Assembly (NCBI GenBank): GCA_963556495.2
Contig: OY747712.1
Span: forward strand, 53,273,069-53,337,068
Length of the DNA stretch: 64,000 nucleotides
Source: Valencia hispanica
Taxonomy: Eukaryota > Chordata > Actinopteri > Cyprinodontiformes > Valenciidae
Direction of reading: 5' to 3'
Shown here one piece after another: positions 34,223 through 44,700 of this stretch. The notes under the pieces were generated by a model. That model did not search any database. It was not told where the DNA came from and was given only the letters and a program-made list of their open reading frames with translations. Both the position numbers and the translations under genes were made by a program. The stretch's first letter is position 1. Each line of letters begins with the position of its first letter.

Positions 34223-37200
34223 ATTTATAAAGCGCTTTTCCTACAAAAATGCATCTCAAAGTGCTTTACAGATTTAAACTATCCCACATAAAACCACATT
34301 TCCATCCCTTCCCCACAGGATTAGAAACATGATCACAGTTATACCCCCCTCCCCCCAAACCAATTCTCATGCACATACACTTAAAAGCAACAATAGGACA
34401 TTGGGCCGGTACAGATGAGCCAGGTTAGGAAAAACCATGAAAGGAGCCATCTGCAATGGTTGCAGCACATCAGCAGCCAAGGCACTGACCCAGGGCGCCC
34501 AGTGGAGGCAAGGCCAAGACCCACCCAAGTGCTGCCTGGAGGGCACCCAGGCAGCCACAGCCGACCACTGCTCCCAAGGCAGAGGGCTCCCACAGAGGAA
34601 ACAGTGGAAGGAAGATTAAAATAACAGGTTAAGATACAAAAATAAAGAGTGGAGAAATATGATAAGATTAAATACCAAATCACTTATAAAATTTTATCAA
34701 AACATACAGAGCAATTAAACAGACTATAATAAATAGTAATCCGTTAAAAGCTAGGCTTAAAGGGTGATTCTTGAGCCTGCTCTTAAAAACATGGATGTTC
34801 TCTGCAGCCTTTAGGTCCTCCGGCAGCAGTGGCGTGTCTAGGGAGTGGCACGTGCCACCCCTAGAATCTAAAAGGCCACCCCAGGTGCCAGCCCCTCCAC
34901 TCAGAATCGGAGCGATCAGGGCTGTCAACTCTCACACTTACGCTGTGAGATACATGCATTTGAGTGCCTTCAAATGCTCTCACGCCACACTCCTCATATC
35001 TTATGTCACACAAGACCAAAAAGTATACCTGACTTTTAACAGCAAGCGACTGCAGATGCTTTATTTTCATATTTGAGTGTCTCAGTTTTGGTGGCGGCAT
35101 TGCGCCTACAGCTGTGTGTGTATATGAGAACGGTCCTCTTGCACTATAGGTTGGTCCGTCTGTCTGCTCAACAATCTCTCGCCTGGGCATTGTACCACTT
35201 AGAATGGCATGTTGTGTTCAGCTCGCTTGTGATTGGCTCTGAGTCTGGTTTCGGTAGCATTTCACAAACTAAAGTAAGACATTTGGACACCGGGAACATT
35301 TTTCCGTGTAGCCCAAGCTGTCTCATCCCTCGTGGTGCCACTGCAGATGAAGTCTGTTTGCTTTTCCTTTGGATCTCTACTGCAACGCAGGTAGGCTACG
35401 CATTAATTTAGCCACGTAAAATCTCACTCAGCTTGTCAGTCCCCAATTGGGTCACAATTTATATATGATAATGTGGCTGCCAACCATGCTAACCCAGTTA
35501 AGCCCGACTGTTAGTTTTAACTCTTTAAGTGCCAAAAGTCGCAAATATTATCCCTCATGTAGTTACTACTTTACACCAAGAGATGGCAGACATCTATAAC
35601 TTCCATCTGAGCAACATTTGTAGGTATGTTACCATGGAGATTTTTGGAGTATTTAAAGGTTGAAACCCGCCCGCAAGAAGGGGAGTCGTAGTAGCGGTCA
35701 GAGTGTAGAGAGAGTGAAAATTTACCATGGCGAGAGGTCAGTTCACCGCTGACGAAGCACAATTCAAGTAATTGCTGATTCAGATTCTGAGGAAGAATAT
35801 TCACTTTCTGATGAATATATCCAGCCAGATACAAAGTGTTTCAGTGTGTCGTGACAGCCAGTCCTTTCGCCATGATAATCCAAGGGCGCATAAAATGGGC
35901 CCGACGCACAGCTTCAGCTTGTCCGAGTTGGGAGAATGGGACGGGGAGCCGGTAGCAGTGGGGTTTAAAACACAGCAGCTGCTTCTGATAGACAAACCAC
36001 ATATAGCGTCCAATGCTCTGCTTCACCAGAGAAGGGGAGGGAGGGGTGGTAGCAGAAAGGGTCAAAACACCGTTGCTTCTTCAGCGCGCAGCAACAGATA
36101 CCACATATCAGGTCCCTTGCTTTGCTCCATCGTGTCCGGGATATGAGAAAGGAAAGTGGTGGCGGTAGTAGGGGTTTTCAAAACACCGCTAATGGTAACA
36201 AATGAGGCAGGAATGTAAAAACCCACGGAAATAGCAGCAGACGCGGGAGTACCTTGCAATGAAAGATGCCACACACTGAAACACTACAAGCAATGTCATC
36301 TATTTTGATAAACATCGGCAATTATAAAAAACTCCAAAGAAAAAAACCCTCCCAGAAAACGTTTTAAAAAGACCCCTCCAAAAAAGCAAAAAGAAAAAAC
36401 AACAAAAAATTAAACTAAAATATAAAAAAGATGAACATCTGTAAAATGTGAAAAATCCAATATGGCCACCACCTGATGATGTCATGAAATGCAAACTAGA
36501 TGAGTGAATCTGTTCCTATCACAAACTTTGGGTCATACTGAAGATTCTTCTCATTTACAATATAACTTTATCTCTAACCATATTTAAGCTACAAGCTTTT
36601 GAAATAGTGATATCAAAATTTAAGATTTTACTGAAAAAACCCCAGACTTAAGTGTAAAATAGCATGTAGTATAGTTACAATGTGTGTCCCTGTATTCTAG
36701 TAACACACGCAGATCAGGTAAATTACCATAGTAGGGACTGACTGGCTTTGTAATGCTATTTTGTTGTTGTTAAAGACTGTTAGTTAATAGCTCACACCCT
36801 CACAATTACTCAAAATGTGCATTGCAGTTTCAGCAATTGTTTTACAAGAGGGAAAAATGTCTGTTTTATTTTAAAACATTTATCATACATTTATTTTTCT
36901 TTTACTGCAGATCCTTGATTTACGGGTGCCACCCAAGCAGAACTAGGTGTCCCCCGCTGTGCCACCCCTGAAAAAAGTGTCTGGACACGCCACTGTCCGG
37001 CAGCCTAATCCAGAGGTGAGGGCCATAATAATGGAAAGACGCCTCACCATAAGTGTGTGTCCTGACTTTAGGGATGACAAGGAGACGGCTGTCAGAGGAG
37101 CACAGAGACCGCAAAGGTTCATATGGTAAAAGCAGTTCTGAAAGATAAGAAGGCCCAAGATCATTAAGACACTTAAAAACCATTAAAATAACCTTAAAAT

Positions 37201-37413
37201 CGATCCTAAAACATACGGGGAGCCAATGCAGTGAATTTAAGACATGTTCTCCCACCTCCTGGTCTTCATCAGGACACGTGCTGTTGAATTGAGTTGTAAG
37301 CCTGAGATTTTCTTTTTGGAAAGACCAGAAAGCAGGGCATTACAGTAATCAATCCTACTGGTGATAAAAGAATCAGCGTCTCCTTGTTGGCCTGAGAGAG
37401 AATGGTCTTTAGA
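34221..37413 (-). mobile_element. L2-like LINE, copy A2, 5'-truncated, split by a hAT element
   Basis: The 3' UTR (34221-34826) and the ORF2 C-terminus (36996-37413) match copy A1 at 5955-7030. The coding part reads LNSLHWLPVCFRIDFKVILM, FKCLNDLGPSYLSELLLPY and KVRTHTYGEASFHYYGPHLW. It ends near 37413, inside the RT C-terminal part. A 2.17-kb hAT insertion separates the two halves. Confidence 0.85.
34827..36995. mobile_element. hAT-type DNA transposon, defective
   Basis: The ends are CAGTGGCGTGTC and its perfect inverse GACACGCCACTG. The 8-mer TCCGGCAG is duplicated exactly on both sides (34819-34826 and 36996-37003), the hallmark of hAT insertion. The 2169-bp interior has no intact transposase. 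At 35727-35850 a short frame beginning MARGQFTADEAQ and, after a shift, DSDSEEEYSLSDEYIQPD resembles the acidic start of piggyBac-type transposases, suggesting another nested element. Confidence 0.85.
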
Positions 37414-37436
37414 TTATCTTTTTAGGTGGGAGAAAT

Positions 37437-37873
37437 TGTGTTGGTCCAGGTTGACACGCAAGATATTGAGTCGAGTTAAACAAAACAGTCAACACAGCTT
37501 CGGTTCTGGAAAACAGCCTCTGCCCGCTTATTAGATTACATACCTTCTCTGAGCAGGACAAAGCATTGATGACATACAGTTAAGTCGTCTTCAAATACCC
37601 CAGCAAGACTCCCTTTCTATCATTAACACACAGATTTTTATACCTAGTTTGTGCGTCATATTGATGCACAAACTGTCCGACTTTCCTCTCCACAACAACT
37701 TATCAACTCAACATTCCTCTGAGGGAACACGTCCTCTTAGCCAAGGCTATAATTCAGCTGGGCCACGACTCAGGTCAGGCTGACCCAGAGCCTTTCCTCT
37801 GGATAAACATATAAATTCCTGCACGTAGCATTTTTGAAGGGACCACCTCGGATGTGCAGCATTTACCACAACA
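37437..37873 (-). mobile_element. LTR, probably 3' LTR of a retroelement
   Basis: On the minus strand the segment begins TGTTGTGG and ends CCAACACA. A TATA-like GGTATAAAAA lies in the middle (near 37630). Just upstream of its start is the purine run CAGGGAGGAA, as expected for a polypurine tract before a 3' LTR. Only one LTR is present. Confidence 0.5.
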
Positions 37874-38760
37874 TTCCTCCCTGTGGGGCTCTCTAGGAGC
37901 ACCAAAAAGCTAATTCAGCTAATTAGCAACTTTTAAATGTGAGTAACATATATACCTGTGATGATTAATGAAAAACAAGAAATGGTGGAGGTATGCTAAC
38001 ACCTATTAGAGCCTTCATGTAACCTGGATAAATATTGAAATAAACATAGTCAATCCTGTGCTTGTGGTGATTCGTTGTGTAGAGTTGAAAAACCAGTCGG
38101 CTGTTCTTAAACAGGAAAATTACTCTACATCCCCCCTGCCGCGGGTATTTATTTTTGACAATCTTACGGCACTCCGAATCACCTTAACCGACATGAGGAA
38201 TCGTCTTAACTCAACTTAAAATATGGTTATATGCAAACATGGATAAATTCAAAATAAAATGCAATTACATGCATGTTGAATTACACCTTAGACATATACT
38301 GCGTGTGGTATATAGGAATGTTAAAATGTCCCTATTGTCCATATTGAATGTGATTATGAAAATGTTTTAATGTCCCGATTGTCCACAAAAATCTAATTAA
38401 TAAGAGTGTTGAAATGTCTCTATTGTTCATAAAAAGAAAAATAGACAAAAGAAGTAGATGAAGCAAAAAAACAAAATGAAGATTGTTGGTGTGAGTTCCG
38501 TTGGGGGCTGATGGGGTCCTGGAGGTGGACTTATTTATTTAAAAGAAACTTTATTGCTTGTGCTGGCTCCACAAAAGAGTCCTTGGCTTGGATGTTCAGA
38601 TGCGTAGGAGGTGGGGAGGACAGTTCACTGTGGTCCTCTCTATCTGGACCAACTGGGATGCAGCAGCCAAGTTAATCTGAGTAGTCAGTGTCCTTATCCA
38701 TATTTGCCTCACGATGGGTAGGATGCAACATGCCAATATAAAAAATTTAAATTAGTACTA
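37874..38760 (-). mobile_element. Retroelement internal 3' region, decayed
   Basis: Continues upstream (minus sense) of the LTR at 37437-37873. No clear gag or pol. Around 38650-38760 the minus strand has short hydrophobic and cysteine-containing frames that could be the end of an envelope-like gene, but they are broken and the call is weak. Confidence 0.3.
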
Positions 38761-38794
38761 TGGTTGCACTAATTGCCACCTTAATTAGCATTGC

Positions 38795-38958
38795 TTTCCA
38801 CAATTGGTGGCTGACTAAATACTTTTTTACCCCACCGTATATACAGACCCTTTACAAAACATTTGAATATCATGGAAAAGTTTATTTATTTCCATAATTC
38901 CATTCAAAACATTAAACCTCCATACATTATAGATTCAGGGCCCACAAATTAAATGATT
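38795..38958 (+). mobile_element. Tc1-type terminal fragments
   Basis: CACAATTGGTGGCTGACTAA, then ATACTTTTTTACCCCACCGTA (38795-38838) is the end of one Tc1 family. From 38846, ACCCTTTACAAAACATTTGA, then CAGGGCCCACAAATTAAATG begins another Tc1-like end, whose continuation resumes at 39681 after the MITE. Confidence 0.55.
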
Positions 38959-38962
38959 TTAA

Positions 38963-39676
38963 AGTGGAACTGAACCCCATGAAAAATCATAACCCCGCCC
39001 CCAGACAACATTTGAAAAATTCTACAAAGTGGGCGGTGCCAGGAAGCACAGAGGGGCGTGGCCAAGTGTGGAGGATGAGCGGAGGGGGGAACATGGGGGT
39101 GTGTTCAGGAGGACAGTGACAGCTCGCTTAATCTGACACTGAAACATGGACAATGACCAAAGCCACGTTGGCAGTTTTGCGACTGATCGATCTGATCAAC
39201 GTTCATCTGTTTTGAATGTTAGCCTATGTTAGCATCACCACTCAGAGACTGGACTCCTGTCTCCCTCTGCCTCAGCAGCACCAACCTCAGGCAGCGCTGA
39301 CTCCAGTATGTTAGCTATGCTAACTAAATGCTAATGTGATAATAATGGTAACCTGAAAAACACAATCCAACTCCAAACTCACCACGAGGCGAGTGTGTCT
39401 GAGAGAAACCCACGGGGCGTGTCTGTGAGACCATGCCTGTGACGTAAAGATGTACCGCTCTCCACCAATCACAAAATTCAAATGCAGTAGCCACCGTTCA
39501 ACCCTAAGAGGGCAGCACTAAGACGTTTTTAGACCATAAAGTGTAGAATTAAACAAGTTTACACCAAAATGTAAAAAAAAACAAAAAAAAAAAACGGAAA
39601 CTGAAAGATTGCATTGGTAAAGACCCATTTATACAGTTTATAGGCAAAAAAAGTTGTTTTGGGGTTTAGTTACTCT
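38963..39676. mobile_element. MITE with TTAA target duplication
   Basis: TTAA at 38959-38962 and 39677-39680 flanks inverted ends AGTGGAACTGAACCCC and, read inward from the right, AGAGTAACTAAACCCC. Removing the element rejoins GATTTTAAGTATTTAG of the surrounding Tc1-like element. TTAA targets are used by piggyBac and Kolobok elements. The interior of about 680 bp has no coding frame. Confidence 0.75.
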
Positions 39677-39680
39677 TTAA

Positions 39681-39945
39681 GTATTTAGTTGTTTATTTGT
39701 ACATAATTTGGGCTTCCAGCTTGTAAAACCAATGAAAAAAGGAATTCAAAGAATTAGAATACTGTGAAGAAATCACTTTTCAGATGACGATGAAGTGGCC
39801 CTTTTCCCAAGTCTACTGTACTTCCTTCTATACAGCTCATCTGTGGTGCAATTACAGTAAATCAGTAATGAAAAAAACTGAAAGTGGCTTATCTGTATGC
39901 ATTGAGAGTCGTTCTAAATTCAAAGGCTTCCAAGATGGACATCTG
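39681..39945 (+). mobile_element. Tc1-like terminal fragment, continuation
   Basis: GTATTTAGTTGTTTATTTGT, then TGTAAAACCAATGAAAAAAGG and TTAGAATACTGTGAAGAAAT continue the element started at 38846. No transposase is visible. Confidence 0.5.
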
Positions 39946-40213
39946 GCGACTGTGGCTCAGGAGTGAGGAGTTCGTCTTGTTCGTCATTCGAGCCTCCACT
40001 CTGTCCGTCTCAGTCGTTGTGTTCTTAGGCAAGACACTTCACCCTTCTGCCTACTGGTGGTGTTCAGAGGGCCCGGGCTACAATGTAGCCACAGCTGCAT
40101 TCACCAGTGTGTGAATGTGTGCGTGAATGTGTGAATGACTGAATGTTGTGTGAAGCGCTTTGGGGTCCTCAAGGACTAAATAAAGCGCTATACAAGTACA
40201 GGCCATTTACCAT
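39946..40213 (+). mobile_element. tRNA-derived SINE, family 1, second copy
   Basis: Starts GGCGACTGTGGCTCAGG like the copy at 18856, has AGGCAAGACACTTCACCC, GTGAAGCGCTTTGGGG and the tail AAAGCGCTATACAAGTACAG. The B-box region (CATTCGAGCC) is more diverged. Confidence 0.75.
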
Positions 40214-40309
40214 CTGCAAGTCAAATATTTGTCAACAGCAATGTTCCTACTTTTAATGCCTTATTGAGGAACTATATGTACAAATTTATGTACTGTTTGA
40301 ATGTGTCAA

Positions 40310-40351
<42 letters not shown>

Positions 40352-40433
40352 TTACATATACATATATGTGTGTGTGTGTGTAAATAATTAATAATAATAG
40401 TAGTAATAATAACAATAATAATAATAATAATAA
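40310..40433. repeat. TA, GT and AAT microsatellites
   Basis: Three adjacent simple repeats: (TA)n about 40314-40365, (GT)n about 40367-40382, and an AAT-rich run about 40385-40432, probably the tail of an adjacent degraded LINE fragment read on the minus strand. Confidence 0.9.
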
Positions 40434-40790
40434 AAGCTTTAATGTCCACTGAAGTGGGAATTTGTCTTTGACTCCACAGGAAAGTTTTTAAGAACGTTGA
40501 CATAATGAGTAGAAAGATACATCAAACATCATACAAGTTACACAATCCCCCATTAAAAGAAACAACAATGAATACCCTTTCACACCACACCGGTATCAAT
40601 ATCTTGCATGGACTATTTTGAATTGAGTAGTGATATTGCAGTTGGTATGAATGACTTTTTGTAAATGTTTTTAGTTGCTATTGCAGCCATGTATGTCCTT
40701 CCTGATGGTAATTTCCTGAGTTCTGTAAACAGAGGATGTACTGGGTCGACATAATGTGCTGGGCTTTGCATTTCAGATGTGTAATATTCA
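40434..40790. other. Probable degraded LINE tail, otherwise nothing recognised
   Basis: AAAGCTTTAATGTCCACTG after the AAT run resembles a LINE 3' end on the minus strand. No coding similarity was seen to 40790. Confidence 0.3.
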
Positions 40791-41560
40791 ATTCAATTCA
40801 AAAATACTTTATTGATCCCTGAGGGATATTAAGTGTTGTTGTAGCTCATATAATTAATTCTTTAAGGAGTTGTTGTAGATAATGATGGCTGTGGGCAGGA
40901 AGGATTTCCTGTAGCGGTCTGTGTTGCAGTGAAACTGAAGGAGCCTCCGACTGAAGACGCTCTGTTGTTGTATGACTGCCTCATGAAGAGGATGCTCAGG
41001 GTTGTCCATTATCTTTTTGATTTTATGAAGAATCCTTCTTTGCATCATCATCTCCAGATGTTCCACAGTTGTCCCAAGAACAGAACCAGAACAGAACCAG
41101 AACCTTCTTTATCAGGTTGTTTAGTCTTTTTAAATCCCTGGCTCTGATGCTGCTGCCCCAACAGATGACGGCTGAAGAGATTACACTCTCCACAACAGAC
41201 TTGTAGAAGATCTCCAGCATCTTGCTGCAAACCTTGAAGGACCTAAGCTTCCTCAAGAAGTACAGTCTGCTCTGTCCCTTCTTGTAGACAGTTTTACTGT
41301 TCAGTCTCCAGTCCAGTCTGGATATATATCTCTGCCAATTGTCTCTGGACTTTACCAACAATTGTACTGGCCATCTTAACAATTTTGGTAAGTTTATTTC
41401 TGTTCTTTACCCCCAGACTTCCAAACCAAGTGCACATATCAAATGTCATCACACTTTCAATCAGACTTCTATACACAGTCTCTAAAACGTCCTTGCTGAC
41501 CCCATATGAGTTCAGCTTTCTAAGTAAATATAGGCGCTGCATTGCCTTTTTAATCTATTA
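40791..41560 (-). mobile_element. Two LINE ORF2 C-terminal fragments in tandem
   Basis: The minus strand from 41382 to about 40854 reads DWRLNSKTVYKKGQSRLYF, KVCSKMLEIFYKSVVESVI, ICWGSSIRARDLKRLNNLIK, then MEHLEMMMQRRILHKIKK and NTDRYRKSFLPTAIIIYN, the RT C-terminus of a LINE ending in an ATTCAATTC tail. Immediately beside it (41542-41386) another frame reads QRLYLLRKLNSYGVSKDVLE, the homologous part of a different copy. Both are truncated. Confidence 0.7.
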
Positions 41561-42236
41561 CACACATCAATAATCGAAAATAACCCACAAACGGCAAATA
41601 TGAAACCATCTCTTTTTGATTGCTGACACATTAGTAACTTTAAAAGTAAACTAACACAGAACCATGACTCTGTATCTGTAAATGGGTGACGATTCCAACA
41701 CTATTAATTCAATCTGCCTCATTGTAATGCTTAAGTCAGCGCTCAGATGTCTGTGAATAAAAAGAAATAAAAACATTTCGGGCTTTATTTAATTACAAAA
41801 AAAAAATTCTATATTTGTTTGAGTCTGCATCCTTACAGTGCATTTGAATATTGTCGCAGATAAAAGCGGCACACAAGCAGACGGCTTCTACAACAGAACA
41901 CTCAATGACAGGAGATCAGAGATGGACTGATTTCGTCTGATCTTGTACTTTACTGATTGGATGATGAATGTTCAATTTTAGGGGCTGGATTAATCAAAAT
42001 ACAACAAAACTTTGCTTTTTACGGGCATTGTACTGGCACAAAACGCAGTTTTTGACATGCATAGAAGAGTGGAAACACGCAGTTTTTTACGCATGTATAC
42101 CATTAACGCCGCATAAAGCGGCGTTTGAGGACCACAAAAAACGTTGTATTTTACGGCTTTTACCGAAGCATTATAAAACAGCGTTTATTGCGGGGTTTTA
42201 ACAATAAAAGCGGCGTAAAAAGTGGCGTTTTGTGTG
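41561..42236. other. Unclassified repeat-like region with a perfect hairpin
   Basis: No gene. From about 41850, GCG/CGC cores flanked by A/T runs recur (AAAACGCAGTTTTT, CACGCAGTTTTTTACGC, AAAGCGGCGTAAAA). AACGCCGC at 42105-42112 pairs with GCGGCGTT at 42118-42125 around a 5-nt loop. It may be a decayed MITE. Confidence 0.4.
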
Positions 42237-42417
42237 GACTGTGGCTCCTCTGGCAGCAGTCTCCTTGTCATCCCTAAAGTCAGGACACACACTCATGGTG
42301 AGGCGTCTTTCCATTATTATGGCCCTCACCTCAGGAACAGGCTGTCGGACAGTGGCGTGTCCAGACACTTTTTTCAGGGGTGGCACAGGGGGGGCACCTA
42401 GTTCTGCTTGGGTGGCA
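42237..42417 (+). mobile_element. LINE-A fragment carrying the end of a hAT element
   Basis: 42243-42349 is the sense strand of the LINE-A ORF2 end (ATGGCCCTCACCTC, ACAGGCTGTCGGA). At 42350 it switches to CAGTGGCGTGTCCAGACACT, the same hAT end as at 36995, with about 68 bp of hAT sequence. The insertion point in the LINE is identical to that in copy A2. Confidence 0.8.
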
Positions 42418-42538
42418 CACGTATGGCTTGCCATATGTGCAGACTGAACATGCGCACAACTTTTTTTCCAGAAATCAATCCGCGGTTAATGTGTGTGCCC
42501 AACCGAAGATATTGATTCGGACGGATCACAGATCAAGC

Positions 42539-42613
42539 CGGAGTACCCGGAGAGAACCCACGCATGCACAGGGAGTACATGCAAACTCCATGCAGAAAGA
42601 CCCCAGGCTGGGA

Positions 42614-42617
<4 letters not shown>
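42539..42617 (-). mobile_element. SINE family 2 fragment
   Basis: CGGAGTACCCGGAGAGAACC, then CATGCAGAAAGACCCCAGGC matches the inner part of the SINE at 23258-23640. It is cut by the TA repeat at 42618. Confidence 0.8.

Positions 42618-42655
<38 letters not shown>
42618..42655. repeat. (TA)n microsatellite
   Basis: A TA run on the left side of the Tc1 element at 42656. It resumes on the right side at 44274-44350. Confidence 0.95.
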
Positions 42656-42658
<3 letters not shown>

Positions 42659-44270
42659 TACCGTTCAAAAGTTTGGGGTCACATTGAAATGTCCTTATTT
42701 TTGAAGGAAAAGCACTGTACTTTTCAATGAAGATAACTTTAAACTAGTCTTAACTTTAAAGAAATACACTCTATACATTGCTAATGTGGTAAATGACTAT
42801 TCTAGCTGCAAATGTCTGGTTTTTGGTGCAATATCTACATAGGTGTATAGAGGCCCATTTCCAGCAACTATCACTCCAGTGTTCTAATGGTACAATGTGT
42901 TTGCTCATTGGCTCAGAAGGCTAATTGATGATTAGAAAACCCTTGTGCAATCATGTTCACACATCTGAAAACAGTTTAGCTCGGTACAGAAGCTACAAAA
43001 CTGACCTTCCTTTGAGCAGATTGAGTTTCTGGAGCATCACATTTGTGGGGTCAATTAAACGCTCAAAATGGCCAGAAAAAGAGAACTTTCATCTGAAACT
43101 CGACAGTCTATTCTTGTTCTTAGAAATGAAGGCTATTCCATGCGAGAAATTGATAAGAAATTGAAGATTTCCTACAACGGTGTGTACTACTCCCTTCAGA
43201 GGACAGCACAAACAGGCTCTAACCAGAGTAGAAAAAGAAGTGGGAGGCCGCGTTGCACAACTGAGCAAGAAGATAAGTACATTAGAGTCTCTAGTTTGAG
43301 AAACAGACGCCTCACAGGTCCCCAACTGGCATCTTCATTAAATAGTACCCGCAAACACCAGTGTCAACATCTACAGTGAAGAGGCGGCTGCGGGATTCTG
43401 GGCTTCAGGGCAGAGTGGCAAAGAAAAAGCCATATCTGAGACTGGCCAATAAAAGAAAAAGATTAAGATGGGCAAAAGAACAAAGACATTGGACAGAGGA
43501 AGACTGGAAAAAAGGTGTTGTGGACCGATGAATCCAAGTTTGAGGTGTTTGGATCACAAAGAAGAACGTTTGTGAGACGCAGAACAACTGAAAAGATGCT
43601 GGAAGAATGCCTGACGCCATCTGTTAAGCATGGTGGAGGTAATGTGATGGTCTGGGGTTGCTTTGGTGCTGGTAAGGTGGGAGATTTGTACAGGGTAAAA
43701 GGGATTCTGAATAAGGAAGGCTATCACTCCATTTTGCAACGCCATGTCATACCCAGTGGACAGCGCTTGATTGGAGCCAATTTCATCCTACAACAGGACA
43801 ATGACCCAAAACACACCTCCAAATTGTGCAAGAACTATTTAGAGAAGAAGCAGGCAGGTGGTATTCTATCGGTAATGGAGTGGCCAGCGCAGTCACCAGA
43901 TTTGAACCCCATTGAGCTGTTGTGGGAGCAGCTTGACCGTATGGTACGCAAGAAGTGCCCATCCAACCAATCCAAATTGTGGGAGCTGCTTCTAGAAGCG
44001 TGGGGTGCAATTTCTCCAGATTACCTCAACAAATTAACAGCTAGAATGCCAAAGGTCTGCAATGCTGTAATTGCTGCAAATGGAGGATTCTTTGACGAAA
44101 GCAAAGTTTGATGTAAAAAAAATCTTATTTCAAATACAAATCATTATTTCTAACCTTGTCAATGTCTTGACTCTATTTTCTATTCATTTCACAACGTATG
44201 GTGGTGAATAAGTGTGACTTTTCATGGAAAACACAAAATTGTTTGGGTGACCCCAAACTTTTGAACGGTA

Positions 44271-44273
<3 letters not shown>
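42656..44273 (+). mobile_element. Tc1 transposon, near-complete
   Basis: 1618 bp with matching ends CACTACCGTTCAAAAGTTTG and its inverse ending AACTTTTGAACGGTAGTG, each next to TA of a TA microsatellite. A single transposase gene fills the centre (43068-44111) with about 400 bp of 5' and 160 bp of 3' non-coding sequence. It is the best preserved DNA transposon in the window and probably one of the youngest. Confidence 0.92.
43068..44111 (+). pseudogene. Tc1 transposase with two compensating frameshifts
   Basis: The N-terminal paired-like DNA-binding region reads ARKRELSSETRQSILVLRNE, YSMREIDKKLKISYNGVYYS, then KRSGRPRCTTEQED, a GRPR-type hook. The DDE catalytic motifs are all present: TDESKFEVFG, QQDNDPKHTS and SPDLNPIELLWEQL, consistent with Tc1 DD34E. 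One base is missing near 43355 (CGCAAACACC) and one extra A lies in the six-A run near 43508, so the frame is lost for about 150 bp and then regained. The C-terminus is intact (NAVIAANGGFFDESKV). Total length would be about 347 codons, normal for Tc1. Confidence 0.9.

Positions 44274-44350
<77 letters not shown>
44274..44350. repeat. (TA)n microsatellite
   Basis: Continuation of the TA microsatellite on the right of the Tc1 element. Confidence 0.95.
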
Positions 44351-44353
<3 letters not shown>

Positions 44354-44700
44354 CTGGAGCAAAACTTAAAGTTCTTTGTTTGTCATAAAGCAGGGTTAAG
44401 GGAAAAAGGGGAGAAAATTTGAACTTAGGTACTTCTTCTTTTCCAGGTTGCTCCTTCTTGCATCAATTTACTTCTGGAAAGGAGGCAGACAAGGTGTAGG
44501 ATTAGTTAAGGAGATTCACTTTACTCACGCCATCCATTAAGCTTCTATCTTCAAGAGGGTAGTTGGGTTGGCTGGGCTTGAATGCATCCAACACTGTGTC
44601 TGTCATCTTCCCCTGCTTCCCCTCTCACTGTGGCTTCTCTGTTTACTTCTATGTGATTACTAATTGGGCCCAACAGCCTGCAGCTGAGGCTGTCTGTCAA
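44351..44700. other. Intergenic, nothing recognised
   Basis: No credible gene or terminal repeat before the next inverted-repeat element. Confidence 0.4.

Noticed and set aside
35073..35411. 112-residue plus-strand frame inside the hAT element
   Set aside because: No hAT dimerisation or catalytic motifs, no other family similarity; unlikely to be coding.
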